Source: Shewanella intestini (lineage in GTDB: Bacteria > Pseudomonadota > Gammaproteobacteria > Enterobacterales > Shewanellaceae). From it: DNA of 64,000 nucleotides. The number at the start of each line of letters is the position of its first letter. Positions within the stretch are counted from its first letter, which is position 1. This document shows positions 55,365 through 64,000 of this stretch, in pieces. The notes beneath the pieces are model-generated. The model made no database searches. It saw only the letters and a program-made list of their open reading frames with translations, and was not told the DNA's origin. Position numbers and translations under genes: made by a program. The DNA lies in assembly GCF_018221465.1 (NCBI RefSeq), contig NZ_JAAIKR010000010.1:87306-151305 (forward strand), given 5' to 3'.

Positions 55365-55532
55365 CTAATGAAAGCAATTATCCAAACGGCTTTTTAACCG
55401 ACACCCCACAATGCCACCAATTAATAATGAGATAAACCAACCGCCACTAACGGTAGCAATATGCTGGTAGACCAAGGCGCTCATGACTAATCCTGCTAGC
55501 GTTGACACCAATATAATCGTGTTAGCTTTCAT
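55365..55532 (-). CDS. Possible tiny membrane protein (55 aa)
   Basis: A minus-strand frame from ATG at 55532 to TAG at 55365 encodes MKANTIILVSTLAGLVMSAL, then GGWFISLLIGGIVGCRLKSR, giving two predicted membrane helices and a positive-inside tail. The upstream sequence AAAGGGACGAAGC is a weak ribosome site. The hydrophobic pattern and neighbour on the same strand support it, but no family was recognised. Confidence 0.45.
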   Translation of the reverse strand: MKANTIILVSTLAGLVMSALVYQHIATVSGGWFISLLIGGIVGCRLKSRLDNCFH

Positions 55533-55694
55533 TATATTTTGCTTCGTCCCTTTAAAGAATAATCATCAATCTTGCTTAACAATATTAATATTGAGCAATG
55601 AATAGCGCATCGTCCAATACCAATGCTAAATAGTTAACTATATGCGAGTTTGCTTACAAGCATCACGCAGATATCGCCCCCACTCAACAGCTTT

Positions 55695-55936
55695 TTAGGC
55701 ATAGATATAGGTGGTGTCGAGCCGCTCAACTTGAGTATCGGCTTGGTTAACCAACATACCAATTTCAGTGCAGCCCAAAATAACAGCCTGCGCACCTTGG
55801 TTCGCTAAAGACTCAATAATACCTAAATATTGTGCTTTAGAGCTGGCTAAGGTTTCCCAAAACACAATTCTTTATCGATAACATGATGAATAATCTCTCG
55901 ATCTGGTTTCTTTGGGATGATGACTGTTAAACCAAC
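55695..55936 (-). pseudogene. Aspartate/glutamate racemase fragment
   Basis: Minus-strand reading gives VGLTVIIPKKPDREIIHHVIDKEL, a stop or frameshift, then SKAQYLGIIESLANQGAQAVILGCTEIGMLV and QADTQVERLDTTYIYA, then TAA. VILGCTEIGMLV with its Cys is the catalytic signature of the aspartate racemase C-terminal lobe. Only the C-terminal third survives, with an internal frameshift. The catB stop codon lies immediately next to its 5-prime end, so catB may have inserted into or replaced the rest. Confidence 0.8.
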
Positions 55937-55937
55937 C

Positions 55938-56567
55938 TTAGAAGTTAATTTTTTGCTGCCAATATTGATAAAGCAGCTCAATATCCCCCGAGCAAAGCAG
56001 TGTCATTGCCGCTGTTAATTGGCTTTGCGACCAATGCCACCACTGCATGTCAAGCAACATGGTAATTTGTGACTCACTAAAACGATATTTAATATGCTTA
56101 GCAGGGTTTGACCCCACCACTTCATAAGGTTTCACGTTTTTGGTCACCACAGCACGACTAGCAATAATGGCACCATCACCGACCTGCACTCCGGGCATAA
56201 TCATCGCTTCAGAGCCAATCCAAACGTCATGACCAATTACGGTATCTCCCAAGCGCTGAAATCCATCTTGCGCCTGGGCAAAGTCGGCATTTTCTTGGTA
56301 GAAAAAAGGAAAGGTACTCACCCAATCACTGCGATGACCTTGATTACCTGCCATCATAAAAATAGCCCCCGAACCAATTGAGCAGTAGCGGCCAATAATT
56401 AACTTATCAACATCTGTTCTATCAGGGCTTAAATAGCGCGCGCACTCATCAAAGCTGTGTTGATGATAATAACCAGAGTAATAACTGTGCTCACCAACAA
56501 TAATGTTTGGGTTGGTGACTTGTTGGGTTAAAGGCACGCCAGAAAATGGCGAATTAAAATAATTCAT
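55938..56567 (-). CDS. catB: Type B chloramphenicol O-acetyltransferase (CatB)
   Basis: The 209-aa hexapeptide-repeat acetyltransferase closely follows CatB proteins. It has [41 protein letters not shown] with the catalytic His near residue 79, [45 protein letters not shown], and [14 protein letters not shown]. It transfers acetyl from acetyl-CoA to chloramphenicol or related hydroxyl substrates, as a trimeric left-handed beta helix. The degree of match to mobile catB genes is striking for a chromosomal copy. Flanking DNA is decayed on both sides, suggesting arrival by transfer. No attC site was found beside it. Confidence 0.9.
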   Translation of the reverse strand: MNYFNSPFSGVPLTQQVTNPNIIVGEHSYYSGYYHQHSFDECARYLSPDRTDVDKLIIGRYCSIGSGAIFMMAGNQGHRSDWVSTFPFFYQENADFAQAQDGFQRLGDTVIGHDVWIGSEAMIMPGVQVGDGAIIASRAVVTKNVKPYEVVGSNPAKHIKYRFSESQITMLLDMQWWHWSQSQLTAAMTLLCSGDIELLYQYWQQKINF

Positions 56568-56690
56568 CTTCGTATGTTATCTCAAATTAGTCGACGCTTA
56601 ACAACGGCGTCATTGCAAAATTTGTCATGCAAAAGCACATATTAACCCGCCATTAATAAGAATAATGGCTAGGGCGTGTTGACCTTTTGT

Positions 56691-56728
56691 GGTGAGATTG
56701 ACCATCCTCATTGATAGTCAATCTCGCC
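56691..56728. repeat. 12-bp inverted repeat between catB and GNAT remnant
   Basis: GGTGAGATTGAC and GTCAATCTCGCC pair with one wobble, with a 14-nt loop. It lies in a region with no intact gene, and no T tail follows. Confidence 0.5.
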
Positions 56729-56789
56729 GTAATCGCTCAACTCAGTATTACCTAAGCCTCAAATCAAGACCATGATATAGAACTAAAAT

Positions 56790-57123
56790 TAATGATTAAA
56801 TTGGCGTTAACACATCAAAGCATCTATGCGGTTAAATTTGACAATATTAATGATGAAAACGATAAAACCGCAGGGGGATTTTAGGTGAGATAAAGTAGGG
56901 CTGGCTTTATATTGAAGGGCTTTGGGTATGTGAGTCTATTCGTTCTTTAGGCGTTGGCTCAACACCTTTAAGTAAACTTGAACAATTTGCCATTGCAAAA
57001 AATGTGACTCATTGCCGACTAGAAACCACGTTCTTTCAAGCTTTAGCGTTCTAGTAGAAACAAGGTTATGAGGTATTCGCTGAATTAGTCGATATCCCCC
57101 AAGCTTCACAAGTTATTTTTTAA
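56790..57123 (+). pseudogene. GNAT acetyltransferase pseudogene
   Basis: In the plus strand the frame reads IKLALTHQSIYAVKFDNINDENDKTAGGF, then a stop. After a shift come LYIEGLWVCESIRSLGVGS, KLEQFAIAKNVTHCRLETTFFQA, two stops, and KQGYEVFAELVDIPQASQVIF before TAA at 57121. The order matches the GNAT acetyl-CoA core and the C-terminal FxxKxGYxVFxELxDxP. The same pattern occurs in the intact GNAT at 62882 (FYEKRGYKVFGELPDYP), so the two belong to one subfamily. Several stops make it non-functional. The left boundary is approximate. Confidence 0.85.
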
Positions 57124-57278
57124 AGAAACAAATAACGATATAATTACATTGATGAGGTAAGGCGTCATTCGAATAATACGCACAATTCAAACAATGCAAT
57201 ATTCTAATCAATAACAGCAAGTTACCGCTAGATTGGGACGGCTAACCGTCCCTAATCCTAATAATCCACTATTTCAAA

Positions 57279-57617
57279 TTACGATTTACTGTGAAACATT
57301 TTTTGGCCGCTTTTATCTTTGTCAGACCAGAAATTAATATTAAATTGCGCATCATCACTTAATTCAATACGGTGCCAATATTGTGGTGGGCTAGTGGCAA
57401 AATTACCGGCGTTAATCACAACTTTTACTTCAGGTTCGCTGGCATGTTCATCGGCAAAACCATAATAGGTCACCACCCCTTCCATTACACATAATTGGCC
57501 AAAAACCTCTGCGGCAGTGTTGTGATGAGTTAATAATGCGGATGGGACATTTTCTTTGGTAAAGAAAGGGGTAGAACGTTGAATAGTCCAATGACTAGGA
57601 ATGCGTTGATGGCTCAT
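57279..57617 (-). CDS. DUF1971 (YeaR-like) cupin-fold protein
   Basis: The 112-aa single-domain protein has the DUF1971 pattern: IPSHWTIQRSTPFFTKENVPSALLTHHNT, then GVVTYYGF, and FATSPPQYWHRIELSDDAQFNINFW. Related E. coli YeaR is induced by nitrate and nitric oxide. Here it follows the norVW genes on the same strand after a 140-bp gap with a hairpin, so it may be co-regulated or have its own promoter. A beta-barrel with several His residues suggests metal or anion binding. The role is not established. Confidence 0.85.
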   Translation of the reverse strand: MSHQRIPSHWTIQRSTPFFTKENVPSALLTHHNTAAEVFGQLCVMEGVVTYYGFADEHASEPEVKVVINAGNFATSPPQYWHRIELSDDAQFNINFWSDKDKSGQKMFHSKS

Positions 57618-57708
57618 TATATTCTCCTTTGCAAATGGCGGTTATGAAACTGGCAGCTAATCGATTAATAACGATTAAACTGACAGTTAATCCATTGCGA
57701 TTAATGAA

Positions 57709-57732
57709 GGCTTACCAACATGATGGTAAGCC
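57709..57732 (-). terminator. Hairpin downstream of norW
   Basis: The 9-bp stem GGCTTACCA / TGGTAAGCC with loop ACATGA lies 26 bp past the norW stop. The minus-strand tail TTCATTAA is only weakly T-rich, so partial readthrough into the DUF1971 gene is possible. Confidence 0.6.
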
Positions 57733-57757
57733 GGTCATGGTTGTCATGCTTTGCCCA

Positions 57758-58894
57758 TTAAGCGACTTTTCGTAATAAGCTAAACGCATGCTGTACATTG
57801 GAGTCTGTCACCACAAAACCCGTAAGGTTGTGTTGTTCATCAAACGCTTCTGCACGAATACCTTGCGAACTAAAGTCGACTTTCCATGTTGAATCCGCAT
57901 TAAACACCCCACCGACTTGAATGGGATACGACGGCGTTTTAACTTTCACCATCATGGCGGGAAAATTTAGTTGCGCATCTTGTCCTAATAATGTTTTCGC
58001 CAGCGTATTGGCACTTAATACAATAGGTTGTAAGTAAGCCATCACTTTGCCATTAATCTCTGCGCAATCACCTAGTGCGTAGACATCAGTGGCCGACGTG
58101 CGCAATTGACTGTCAACGTTAATACCGCGATTAACTGCAACCCCAGCTTGCTGCGCAAGATGAGTATTGGGCCTTAATCCAGCCGCTGAAATAATGCAAT
58201 CAACCTGATACTGCAAGCCAGTTTTGGTTGTCACACACAGCGTTTTATCAGTATTGGTGCTCACGCTATCAACAATATTGTTTAATATTAGTTCAACACC
58301 GTTACTTATCAATTGTTGTTCTAACTTAAGCGCCACAAAGTCTGGCGCGACATTGGATAATATGCGGCTATTAGGTTCAACCACCAGCACTTTTTTACCA
58401 CTGCTTTGTAAGTCCATTGCCAATTCAATGCCAATTAGGCCGCCGCCGATAATCAACACGGTGTCAGCGTGATTAATATCATGCTGTGCGCGACGATACT
58501 CATCCAAGCTATTTAAGGTAACAATATGTCGGGCACCATTACCTGCCACTGGCGGAATAAATGCACTGGCACCTGTTGCAAACACCAGTTTAGAGTAACG
58601 ATGTGCTTGGCCGTTGCTATAAACACATTTGTCTTGAATATTAATGTTATCCACCCACGTATTGGCATGTAAGGTCACATTATATTGCTCGGCAAACGCT
58701 GCGCCAGACTGCTGCACTAAGGCATCTGCACCTTGCTGTTTGGTAAACACATGGCTTAAATCTGGCTTGTTGTATTCTGCGCCATCATCACCGGTAAACA
58801 CCTCAATTGGCACCTGTTCATCTTGACGACGAATATTTTTAATCAGTTGATAAGCAGCAAAGCCACTCCCAATGATAATAATTGGATCACTCAT
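57758..58894 (-). CDS. norW: NADH:flavorubredoxin reductase
   Basis: The start at 58894 (MSDPIIIIGSGFAAYQLI) is favoured by GAGGG seven bases upstream; the ATG at 58900 is too close to it. The 378-aa FAD/NADH oxidoreductase has an N-terminal FAD Rossmann motif (IIGSGFAAYQLIKNIRRQD), EYNKPDLSHV, the NADH site VLIIGGGLIGIELAMDLQSSGKKV, and the FAD-closing VYALGDCAEINGKVMAYLQP. It matches NorW across its length. It passes electrons from NADH to the rubredoxin domain of NorV for NO reduction. It lies 24 bp downstream of norV in the same operon. Confidence 0.94.
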   Translation of the reverse strand: MSDPIIIIGSGFAAYQLIKNIRRQDEQVPIEVFTGDDGAEYNKPDLSHVFTKQQGADALVQQSGAAFAEQYNVTLHANTWVDNINIQDKCVYSNGQAHRYSKLVFATGASAFIPPVAGNGARHIVTLNSLDEYRRAQHDINHADTVLIIGGGLIGIELAMDLQSSGKKVLVVEPNSRILSNVAPDFVALKLEQQLISNGVELILNNIVDSVSTNTDKTLCVTTKTGLQYQVDCIISAAGLRPNTHLAQQAGVAVNRGINVDSQLRTSATDVYALGDCAEINGKVMAYLQPIVLSANTLAKTLLGQDAQLNFPAMMVKVKTPSYPIQVGGVFNADSTWKVDFSSQGIRAEAFDEQHNLTGFVVTDSNVQHAFSLLRKVA

Positions 58895-58918
58895 ATCCAT
58901 GCCCTCTTATTCAGTTGA

Positions 58919-60433
58919 TTACGCTTTATGTTCGATAAAAACGTCTTTACCTAAATTACAATCTGGGCAAAGGAAATAATCGGGAACATCAGTCCAAGCC
59001 GTACCAGGTTCAACACCTTGATTAGGCTCACCTATTGCTGGGTCATATATCCAGTTACACACAGTGCAAATCATACATTGGCAATCAGCAGGATGAGATG
59101 ATTCGTTAGCTGTCGCTGTTTGTGCTGCAACTTGAACAGGCGCTGGCTCGGCCGCAACAGCGGTGTCAGTTGGCGTGTCATTCACTGCAGCCGGGGTAAT
59201 ACCAATGTGGTTAGTCGGCGTTGTTTTTGCCAACTCATGTAATGCCCATTGTTTGGCTATTTGACGACCATGTTCACGACATTCACGCATTGCATTTCCA
59301 TCTGGTCGCCATTTGGTTTTAAGGCTTAATGCTGTTTCAAAGCCTGCGTCTGTAAGACGGGCATGAATACGGTCAACAGCGCCGCCGTTCCAACCATAAC
59401 TGCCAAATGCAGCAGCTTTTTTATCTCTAAAGCGCAGTCCGGTAATTTCTTCTAACATGCCTGCGACTTTTGGCATCATCACATTATTCATGGTTGATGA
59501 GCCGACTAAAATGCCTTTTGATCGGAAGGTGTGCGACAAAATTTCGTTTTTATCATGCTTTGATACATTAAACACTTTCACTGCAACCGCTGGGTCAACG
59601 TCATGAATACCTTGAGCAATCGCGTCAGCCATCATGCGAGTGTTGTTTGACATAGAGTCATAGAAAATGGTGATTTTGTCTTCTTGGTATTTGTCTGCCC
59701 ATTCAAGATATTGATGAATAATCTGTGTTGGATTGTCACGCCATACAATACCGTGTGAGGTAGCAATCATGTCCACAGGCACGTTAAAGCTCAATACTTC
59801 ATGGATTTTAGCGGTCACTAAACTGCTAAATGGGGTAAGAATGTTGGCGTAATAACGCAAGCATTGTTCTTTTAATTCATTTTGATCGACTTCGTCATTG
59901 AATAAATGTTCATCACAATAATGTTGACCAAAAGCATCATTACTGAATAACACGGCATCTTCGGTCATGTAAGTCATCATACTGTCAGGCCAATGCAGCA
60001 TTGGTGCTTCAATGAAGATAAGTTTTTTACCGTTACCGATATCTAAACTGTCACCGGTTTTAACGGTTTTAAAATTCCATTCAGGGTGATGATGATGACC
60101 GACAATCGAATCAATCGCCGCTTCAGTACAGTAAATTGGCGTATTAGGAATTTTTTCCATTAACGCAGACAATGCACCAGAATGATCTTCTTCGGCATGA
60201 TTAATGACAATGTAGTCAATCGTATTTAAATCGATTTCCATTGCTAAATTTTGAATGAATTGATGGCTAAAACGGTGATCCACAGTATCAATTAACACGG
60301 TTTTTTCTTCGCGGATCAGGTAACTGTTGTAACTTGTTCCTTTGGTCATTTTGTATTCTGTACCGTGAAAATCTTGTACTTCCCAGTCGCGCTGTCCAAC
60401 CCAATGAATGTTATTTTTTACATGAATAGTCAT
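58919..60433 (-). CDS. norV: Anaerobic nitric oxide reductase flavorubredoxin
   Basis: The 504-aa protein has three modules. The diiron metallo-beta-lactamase-like domain has the HxExDH motif NHAEEDHSG (His79, Glu81, Asp83, His84). The flavodoxin domain from about residue 255 begins [25 protein letters not shown]. After a Pro/Ala/Thr-rich linker comes a C-terminal rubredoxin with two CxxC iron ligands (CTVC, CPDC). It reduces NO to N2O under oxygen limitation with electrons from NorW. It is divergent from norR and is transcribed from a sigma-54 promoter. The ribosome site is AAGG nine bases before the ATG. Confidence 0.95.
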   Translation of the reverse strand: MTIHVKNNIHWVGQRDWEVQDFHGTEYKMTKGTSYNSYLIREEKTVLIDTVDHRFSHQFIQNLAMEIDLNTIDYIVINHAEEDHSGALSALMEKIPNTPIYCTEAAIDSIVGHHHHPEWNFKTVKTGDSLDIGNGKKLIFIEAPMLHWPDSMMTYMTEDAVLFSNDAFGQHYCDEHLFNDEVDQNELKEQCLRYYANILTPFSSLVTAKIHEVLSFNVPVDMIATSHGIVWRDNPTQIIHQYLEWADKYQEDKITIFYDSMSNNTRMMADAIAQGIHDVDPAVAVKVFNVSKHDKNEILSHTFRSKGILVGSSTMNNVMMPKVAGMLEEITGLRFRDKKAAAFGSYGWNGGAVDRIHARLTDAGFETALSLKTKWRPDGNAMRECREHGRQIAKQWALHELAKTTPTNHIGITPAAVNDTPTDTAVAAEPAPVQVAAQTATANESSHPADCQCMICTVCNWIYDPAIGEPNQGVEPGTAWTDVPDYFLCPDCNLGKDVFIEHKA

Positions 60434-60580
60434 ATCTATATACCTTAAATTTTAATAATATGGTTAGCGCGTTATCAACTACTGACATTGAATCATCCGC
60501 TGCAATGCTTAACGTCGCTGCTGTGAGTTAACCTCAAAGTTAACGATTAAATTGTCGATTGAATTTCTTGCTTAGGTATT

Positions 60581-60596
60581 TGCATTCAGCGTGCCA
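60581..60596 (-). promoter_or_regulatory. Sigma-54 promoter of norVW
   Basis: On the minus strand TGGCACGCTGAATGCA matches the sigma-54 -24/-12 consensus TGGCAC-N5-TTGC (GG at -24, GC at -12, with one T-to-A difference). It lies about 150 bp before the norV start and downstream of the NorR-type sites, as required for enhancer-dependent transcription. Confidence 0.85.
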
Positions 60597-60675
60597 ACTT
60601 TTTAACCATTTGATATATAAGAAAATTCATTAAAAACCCATCTCCAGTAATGTTAAAAAGACAGTTATCACATTT

Positions 60676-60726
60676 GTCAAAATGACAATTGCACTGTCAA
60701 AATAACAATCTAACTGTCATAATGAG
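60676..60726. promoter_or_regulatory. Three phased NorR-type enhancer sites
   Basis: GTCAAAATGAC (60676-60686), GTCAAAATAAC (60696-60706) and GTCATAATGAG (60716-60726) are spaced exactly 20 bp apart, about two helical turns. The first two fit the GT-N7-AC NorR core; the third ends AG instead of AC. E. coli also has three NorR sites between norR and norV. A fourth possible core (GTTAAAAAGAC) is at 60652. Confidence 0.8.
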
Positions 60727-60805
60727 ACTGGTGATATGCAAGCTGTTTACTAAATCATTGTTGATGACAGCATGCTCATAAAGCAGCGTTAAGATAAGGG
60801 AAATC

Positions 60806-62431
60806 ATGATTTCGTTAATGACTCAGTGGCAACAAATTACCCAAGATTTGCATTCAGGGCTAACCAGTCCAGACCGATTTGACCGACTTCTTGCCACTAT
60901 CCGCCAAGTGCTTAATTGCGACGCATCTGCACTATTGGTTTATCAAGACCAACAATTTACGCCCTTAGCCATTAACGGCTTGGCCACCGAAGTGCTCGGC
61001 AGACGTTTTGTGATTAACGCCCACCCAAGATTAGAAGCCATTGCTCGTGCAGGTGATGTAGTACGTTTTCCTGCCGACAGTGACCTCGCTGACCCTTATG
61101 ACGGCTTGATTCCAAACCTTCACGATAGCTTGCATGTTCACTCGTGCATTGGTTTACCGTTATTGATTGATGACAGCTTAATTGGTGCAATCACCATTGA
61201 TGCATTTGATCCCGGCCAGTTTGATAGCTTACGCAATGAAGATTTACGCTTTATCAGTGCACTAGCAGCAAGTGGGCTGCATACCGCTTTACTGATTGAG
61301 CGACTTGAAAAACAAACTCATCTTGCCAGCGTGCATCCTGGAGCAATGGCATCACATACCCACCGCCCCCAAGAGATGATTGGTCAGTCAAACAACATGC
61401 TGGCTCTAAAAGAGCAAATTAATGCCGTCGCCAATACTGACTTAACTGTGCTTATCATGGGGGAAACCGGGGTCGGTAAAGAACTGGTTGCCAGCGCAAT
61501 ACACCATCAATCACCGCGAGCCAATCAACAACTGGTATACCTTAATTGTGCCGCCTTGCCTGAATCGGTCGCCGAAAGCGAATTATTTGGCCATGTAAAA
61601 GGCGCATTTACTGGTGCAATTAGCCACCGTAAAGGTAAGTTTGAACAAGCAGATGGTGGCAGTTTGTTTTTAGATGAAATTGGCGAGTTGTCATTGTCAT
61701 TACAAGCCAAACTGTTGCGGGCATTACAATATGGCGATATACAGCGCGTGGGCGATGATAGGCATATCACCGTCAATGTGCGCATTGTGGCAGCGACTAA
61801 CCGTCATATGGCTAACGAAGTCAAAGCGGGCCGCTTTAGAGCGGATTTATATCACAGGTTAAGTGTGTTCCCTATTGCCGTACCGCCACTGCGTCAGCGT
61901 GATGACGACGCAGTATTGCTAGCAGGGTTCTTTGCAGAGCGAATGCGGGAAAAGCTGCATATAGACACGATTCGTTTAAGTGACACCTTAATCAACCAAA
62001 TTCGACACTACCCTTGGCCGGGTAATATTCGAGAGCTTGAACATGTCATTAGCCGCGCGGCCGTCATCGCCAAAAGCAGCCAAACTAACACCATGAATGT
62101 CTCCACGACCCAAGCGCCACTGTCCATTACGTTGTCGAGTCAACACCTTAATCTGCCTGAACAAAAAAACTCAGAGATTAATCATGTCGATGCTAAAGGC
62201 AATAACTTATTAGCACATGGGGAATTAATGCCTGAATCATTAGATACAAGCCCATTAACCGTTGATGTCTCCAACAAATTGGCATTTAAACAAGCAACAC
62301 AAGCATTTCAAAAGCAGTTAATTGAACAGCGTTACCAACAGCAGCAACAAAACTGGGCAGCCACCGCGCGTGACTTGGGCTTAGACACAGGTAATTTACA
62401 CCGTTTAGCTAAGCGTTTAGGGATTAAGTAA
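60806..62431 (+). CDS. norR: NO-responsive sigma-54 activator
   Basis: The 541-aa regulator begins with a GAF domain (about residues 20-165: [37 protein letters not shown]) that in E. coli NorR binds NO through a non-heme iron. The AAA+ domain has Walker [13 protein letters not shown] near residue 219, the sigma-54-contacting GAFTGA near residue 266, and a Walker B ([12 protein letters not shown]). It has the arginine-containing [11 protein letters not shown] segment. The C-terminal Fis-type HTH reads [25 protein letters not shown]. It activates the divergent norVW promoter. The Thr/Asn-rich linker before the HTH is about 70 residues, longer than usual. Confidence 0.95.
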   Translation: MISLMTQWQQITQDLHSGLTSPDRFDRLLATIRQVLNCDASALLVYQDQQFTPLAINGLATEVLGRRFVINAHPRLEAIARAGDVVRFPADSDLADPYDGLIPNLHDSLHVHSCIGLPLLIDDSLIGAITIDAFDPGQFDSLRNEDLRFISALAASGLHTALLIERLEKQTHLASVHPGAMASHTHRPQEMIGQSNNMLALKEQINAVANTDLTVLIMGETGVGKELVASAIHHQSPRANQQLVYLNCAALPESVAESELFGHVKGAFTGAISHRKGKFEQADGGSLFLDEIGELSLSLQAKLLRALQYGDIQRVGDDRHITVNVRIVAATNRHMANEVKAGRFRADLYHRLSVFPIAVPPLRQRDDDAVLLAGFFAERMREKLHIDTIRLSDTLINQIRHYPWPGNIRELEHVISRAAVIAKSSQTNTMNVSTTQAPLSITLSSQHLNLPEQKNSEINHVDAKGNNLLAHGELMPESLDTSPLTVDVSNKLAFKQATQAFQKQLIEQRYQQQQQNWAATARDLGLDTGNLHRLAKRLGIK

Positions 62432-62853
62432 AGCTAATTAATAATAACCCTATATTGAAGCAAAGCTCTATTTAACAATGCTTATCTTCGTTTTCCATAC
62501 AACATTTAATTGAAATTGCTCTTTTACAGTTGCCACCCTTAACTGCCTAGATTGCACGATCTAATGAACTGGTTTTATATACAGGAATAATGAGTTGTTT
62601 AATTTAAATCAAACAACTCATTAAGCAAGCCTAAAGTCGTAGTATTGGCTTAATTAAAAAACTATAATTGATTGATAAATATAAAAATAAACTCAAAAGC
62701 TCATTTTTTAAACGATATTATCGCGCAAGCCCGTTTTATTTTATGATGTTGAGGAAGTTTTATTTTTTTACATCAAAGAGATAGAAAATGTACGATGATA
62801 TAAATCAATAACTTAAACGGCCGACTTTATCAGGCGAGCCGTTAAATAAGCTG
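62432..62853. other. Intergenic region left of the gene cassette
   Basis: It includes a 12-bp perfect inverted repeat AATGAGTTGTTT / AAACAACTCATT (62589-62600, 62611-62622), which could end norR transcription although no T run follows. No integrase gene, attI or complete attC was seen here. Confidence 0.55.
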
Positions 62854-63423
62854 TTATAACTCTCCGCGGTATGGATGAAAAATGAATATTGAAGTAACAG
62901 ATAATCCTAATAAAAATGACCTTGAAGTAATAAGTAAAGGTATTCAGTCGTTTAATCAACAGCATATGCCAGATGAAGTTGTGTTCGAGCCTGATACAAA
63001 ATTTGCGGCATTTGCAAAAGATGAAAATGGAAAAGTTTTAGGTGGTATTCGAGCAACAGGTTTCTGGAATTATTGCATCCTTGAGCTACTTTGGCTCTCA
63101 GTGGAAACTCGAGGTAAAGGTGTAGGGAATAAGCTTATGGACGCCGCAGAAAATTTTGCTAAAGAAAAAGGCTTTCAATACATACGTACAGAAACTCTTA
63201 GCTTTCAGGCTAAACCGTTCTATGAAAAACGTGGGTACAAAGTTTTTGGTGAGCTGCCCGATTATCCAAAAGGTTACACGACATACTGCCTTGTAAAAGA
63301 GTTATAACAAGGCGTTTAAGTCAGATTCGCAACGCTAGGCATTTTCGGTTTGCTTTGAATTTAGTGTTTACGGCACAATGGTTTAGGTCAGGTGGTCTGC
63401 GTTGCTCACTACTTAACGCGGCG
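62854..63423 (+). mobile_element. Integron-type gene cassette with GNAT gene
   Basis: Both edges carry the G/TTAT core junction used in cassette recombination: ctG/TTATAAC at 62853-62854 and gcG/TTATG at 63423-63424. Between them lies one promoter-proximal reading frame and, overlapping its stop codon, an attC site. The single-gene structure of about 570 bp is typical of a cassette. The left side lacks a full neighbouring attC, so it may be a lone cassette captured at a secondary site or the end of a decayed array. Confidence 0.75.
62882..63307 (+). CDS. GNAT-family acetyltransferase (cassette-encoded)
   Basis: The 141-aa protein has the complete GNAT core. It has LGGIRATGFWNYCILELLWLSVETRGKGVGNKLMDAAENF, where the RGKGVGNKL loop binds acetyl-CoA pyrophosphate. 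It ends with FYEKRGYKVFGELPDYPKGYTTYCLVKEL. Its closest relatives as I know them are acetyltransferases carried by integron cassettes. The stop codon TAA lies inside the attC site, as in many cassettes. The substrate is unknown. The decayed GNAT at 56790 is of the same subfamily. Confidence 0.9.
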   Translation: MNIEVTDNPNKNDLEVISKGIQSFNQQHMPDEVVFEPDTKFAAFAKDENGKVLGGIRATGFWNYCILELLWLSVETRGKGVGNKLMDAAENFAKEKGFQYIRTETLSFQAKPFYEKRGYKVFGELPDYPKGYTTYCLVKEL

Positions 63424-63427
63424 TTAT
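63303..63427 (+). repeat. attC recombination site (VCR-like)
   Basis: The about 125-bp element begins TATAACAAGGCGTTTAAG, contains the inverted-repeat arms GCAACGC (near 63330) and GCGTTGC (near 63399), the internal TTCGGTTTG...TTTAGTGTTT typical of Vibrio/Shewanella repeats, and ends CTTAACGCGGCGTTATG. This is the layout of a VCR-type attC, with R-prime and R-double-prime simple sites at its ends. Confidence 0.85.
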
Positions 63428-63661
63428 GTGCTAACTAACATGCTAACTAACATGCCACCCATAATTAATATAAGCAACACGACTCAATTCTAATGTATGG
63501 CTTGATAGACTAACCCGCGAATAACCAACCTAATTCAGCACTGATATACAAAAAAGTGCTAATTTGGTCGTTTATCTATTATTTGTATGAATTGAACACA
63601 GCCGAAAAACTTGATGACTATCAAGAATGAAATGTTAAGTGATTAAATCAGATAGGTAACG
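63428..63661. other. Segment between attC and transposase
   Basis: It starts with two tandem copies of TGCTAACTAACA (63429-63452). The remainder shows no gene, no second attC and no clear IS end. Confidence 0.55.
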
Positions 63662-64000
63662 CTAGGCGCTCAGCCATTTTTGACAGTTAGCAGCGCTTGG
63701 TCGTCGTTTACGGTCGACATGTTGACAATAGTCAGTCAGTGCTGGCAGTGAGCCAACCGCGCCTTTAAATAATGCCTCAAACTCGGTGGTGATTGTTAAC
63801 CAGTTTTCTGCTGGTATGTTTAATCGGTCAAGAATATGCTGACTACTTATACTTATCGCGCCACGCTTGTCATCACGAATAATCCGTCCTGTATCCTCTA
63901 CAAGCACAATGTAATCTTTCACACTGTATATTAATCCGTTAGGCATATTCTGGCGTTCATTACCCACAAATGGCAATAATTCAGTAGGTTGCTCGCCTTT
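63662..64000 (-). CDS. Y1-type (REP-associated) transposase, C-terminal part, cut by window edge
   Basis: The frame is open to position 64000 and encodes about 112 residues: EQPTELLPFVGNERQNMPNG, YSVKDYIVLVEDTGRIIRDDKRGAI, then WLTITTEFEALFKGAVGSL and the end NCQKWLSA. This matches the C-terminal extension of a Shewanella/Vibrio-type IS200/REP-associated tyrosine transposase family as I recall it (DYxxLVExTGRxIRDDKRGAI). The catalytic HUH and Tyr lie outside the window, so activity cannot be judged. Confidence 0.8.
   Translation of the reverse strand, partial: KGEQPTELLPFVGNERQNMPNGLIYSVKDYIVLVEDTGRIIRDDKRGAISISSQHILDRLNIPAENWLTITTEFEALFKGAVGSLPALTDYCQHVDRKRRPSAANCQKWLSA

Larger units (their letters stand above)
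60434..60805. other. norV/norR divergent control region
   Basis: This 372-bp gap holds the sigma-54 promoter for norV and the phased NorR-type sites, listed separately. The remaining sequence shows nothing else recognisable. Confidence 0.75.

Noticed and set aside
55938-56567. attC site adjacent to catB
   Set aside because: I looked for the paired core and inverted-repeat arms on both sides and saw none; downstream sequence is a racemase remnant.

Overview
The window looks like a chromosomal segment of a low-to-moderate GC marine gammaproteobacterium, most probably Shewanella. The grounds are family content and residue-level resemblance: a pepsin-type aspartic protease of the shewasin kind, a split-borosin methyltransferase/precursor pair like SonM/SonA, an OsmC-YcaO fusion, a multiheme mini-cytochrome c, an MSHA-type pilin and a VCR-like attC site. 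No rRNA or tRNA gene was recognised. The species was not determined.

Layout. 1-5.5 kb: a TonB-dependent receptor (BtuB type, cut by the window edge) behind a cobalamin riboswitch, two small proteins, RlhA (23S rRNA hydroxylation) and a purine-type phosphoribosyltransferase. 5.8-10.8 kb: five same-strand, tightly spaced genes: pepsin-like protease, GNAT acetyltransferase, borosin N-methyltransferase, borosin precursor, TPR/GGDEF sensor. This is the most interesting part of the window: a probable ribosomal peptide pathway with its own candidate protease and tailoring enzyme. 10.9-17.7 kb: SIMPL protein, an Lgt that looks Bacteroidetes-like, an RluA-type pseudouridine synthase, a DUF2057 protein and a Kef-type antiporter. 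17.8-22.0 kb: RND efflux pair. 22.7-30.4 kb: two GYF_2 (DUF4339) paralogues, an RhlE-type DEAD-box helicase, and a 1160-residue membrane-anchored Thr/Ala/Asn-rich protein with a 3 x 156-bp repeat and a pilin-like C-terminus. 30.8-38.7 kb: mini-cytochrome c, GH13 lipoprotein, aldo/keto reductase with divergent LysR, small monooxygenase, PA3496-like protein and M13 peptidase PepO.

38.7-42 kb: a 13 x 8-bp tandem array at the end of acuI, the acuR-acuI pair, a decayed histidine phosphatase gene and an orphan MSHA-type pilin. 42.5-52.3 kb: ammonium transporter, BaeSR-like two-component system, HlyD/membrane-protein pair with divergent LysR, nitroreductase, ACR3 arsenite exporter. 52.7-57.1 kb: OsmC-YcaO protein, small membrane proteins, then a patch of decay (aspartate racemase fragment, GNAT remnant) around an intact catB. 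57.3-62.4 kb: nitric-oxide detoxification, with norV-norW divergent from norR, a sigma-54 promoter and three NorR-type sites spaced exactly 20 bp apart, plus a DUF1971 protein. 62.8-64 kb: a GNAT integron-type gene cassette with a VCR-like attC, then the C-terminal end of a Y1-type transposase running off the window.

Most genes are monocistronic or in short operons closed by clear hairpin terminators, often shared between convergent genes. Accessory and decayed material is concentrated at 40.9-41.4, 55.7-57.1 and 62.8-64 kb.
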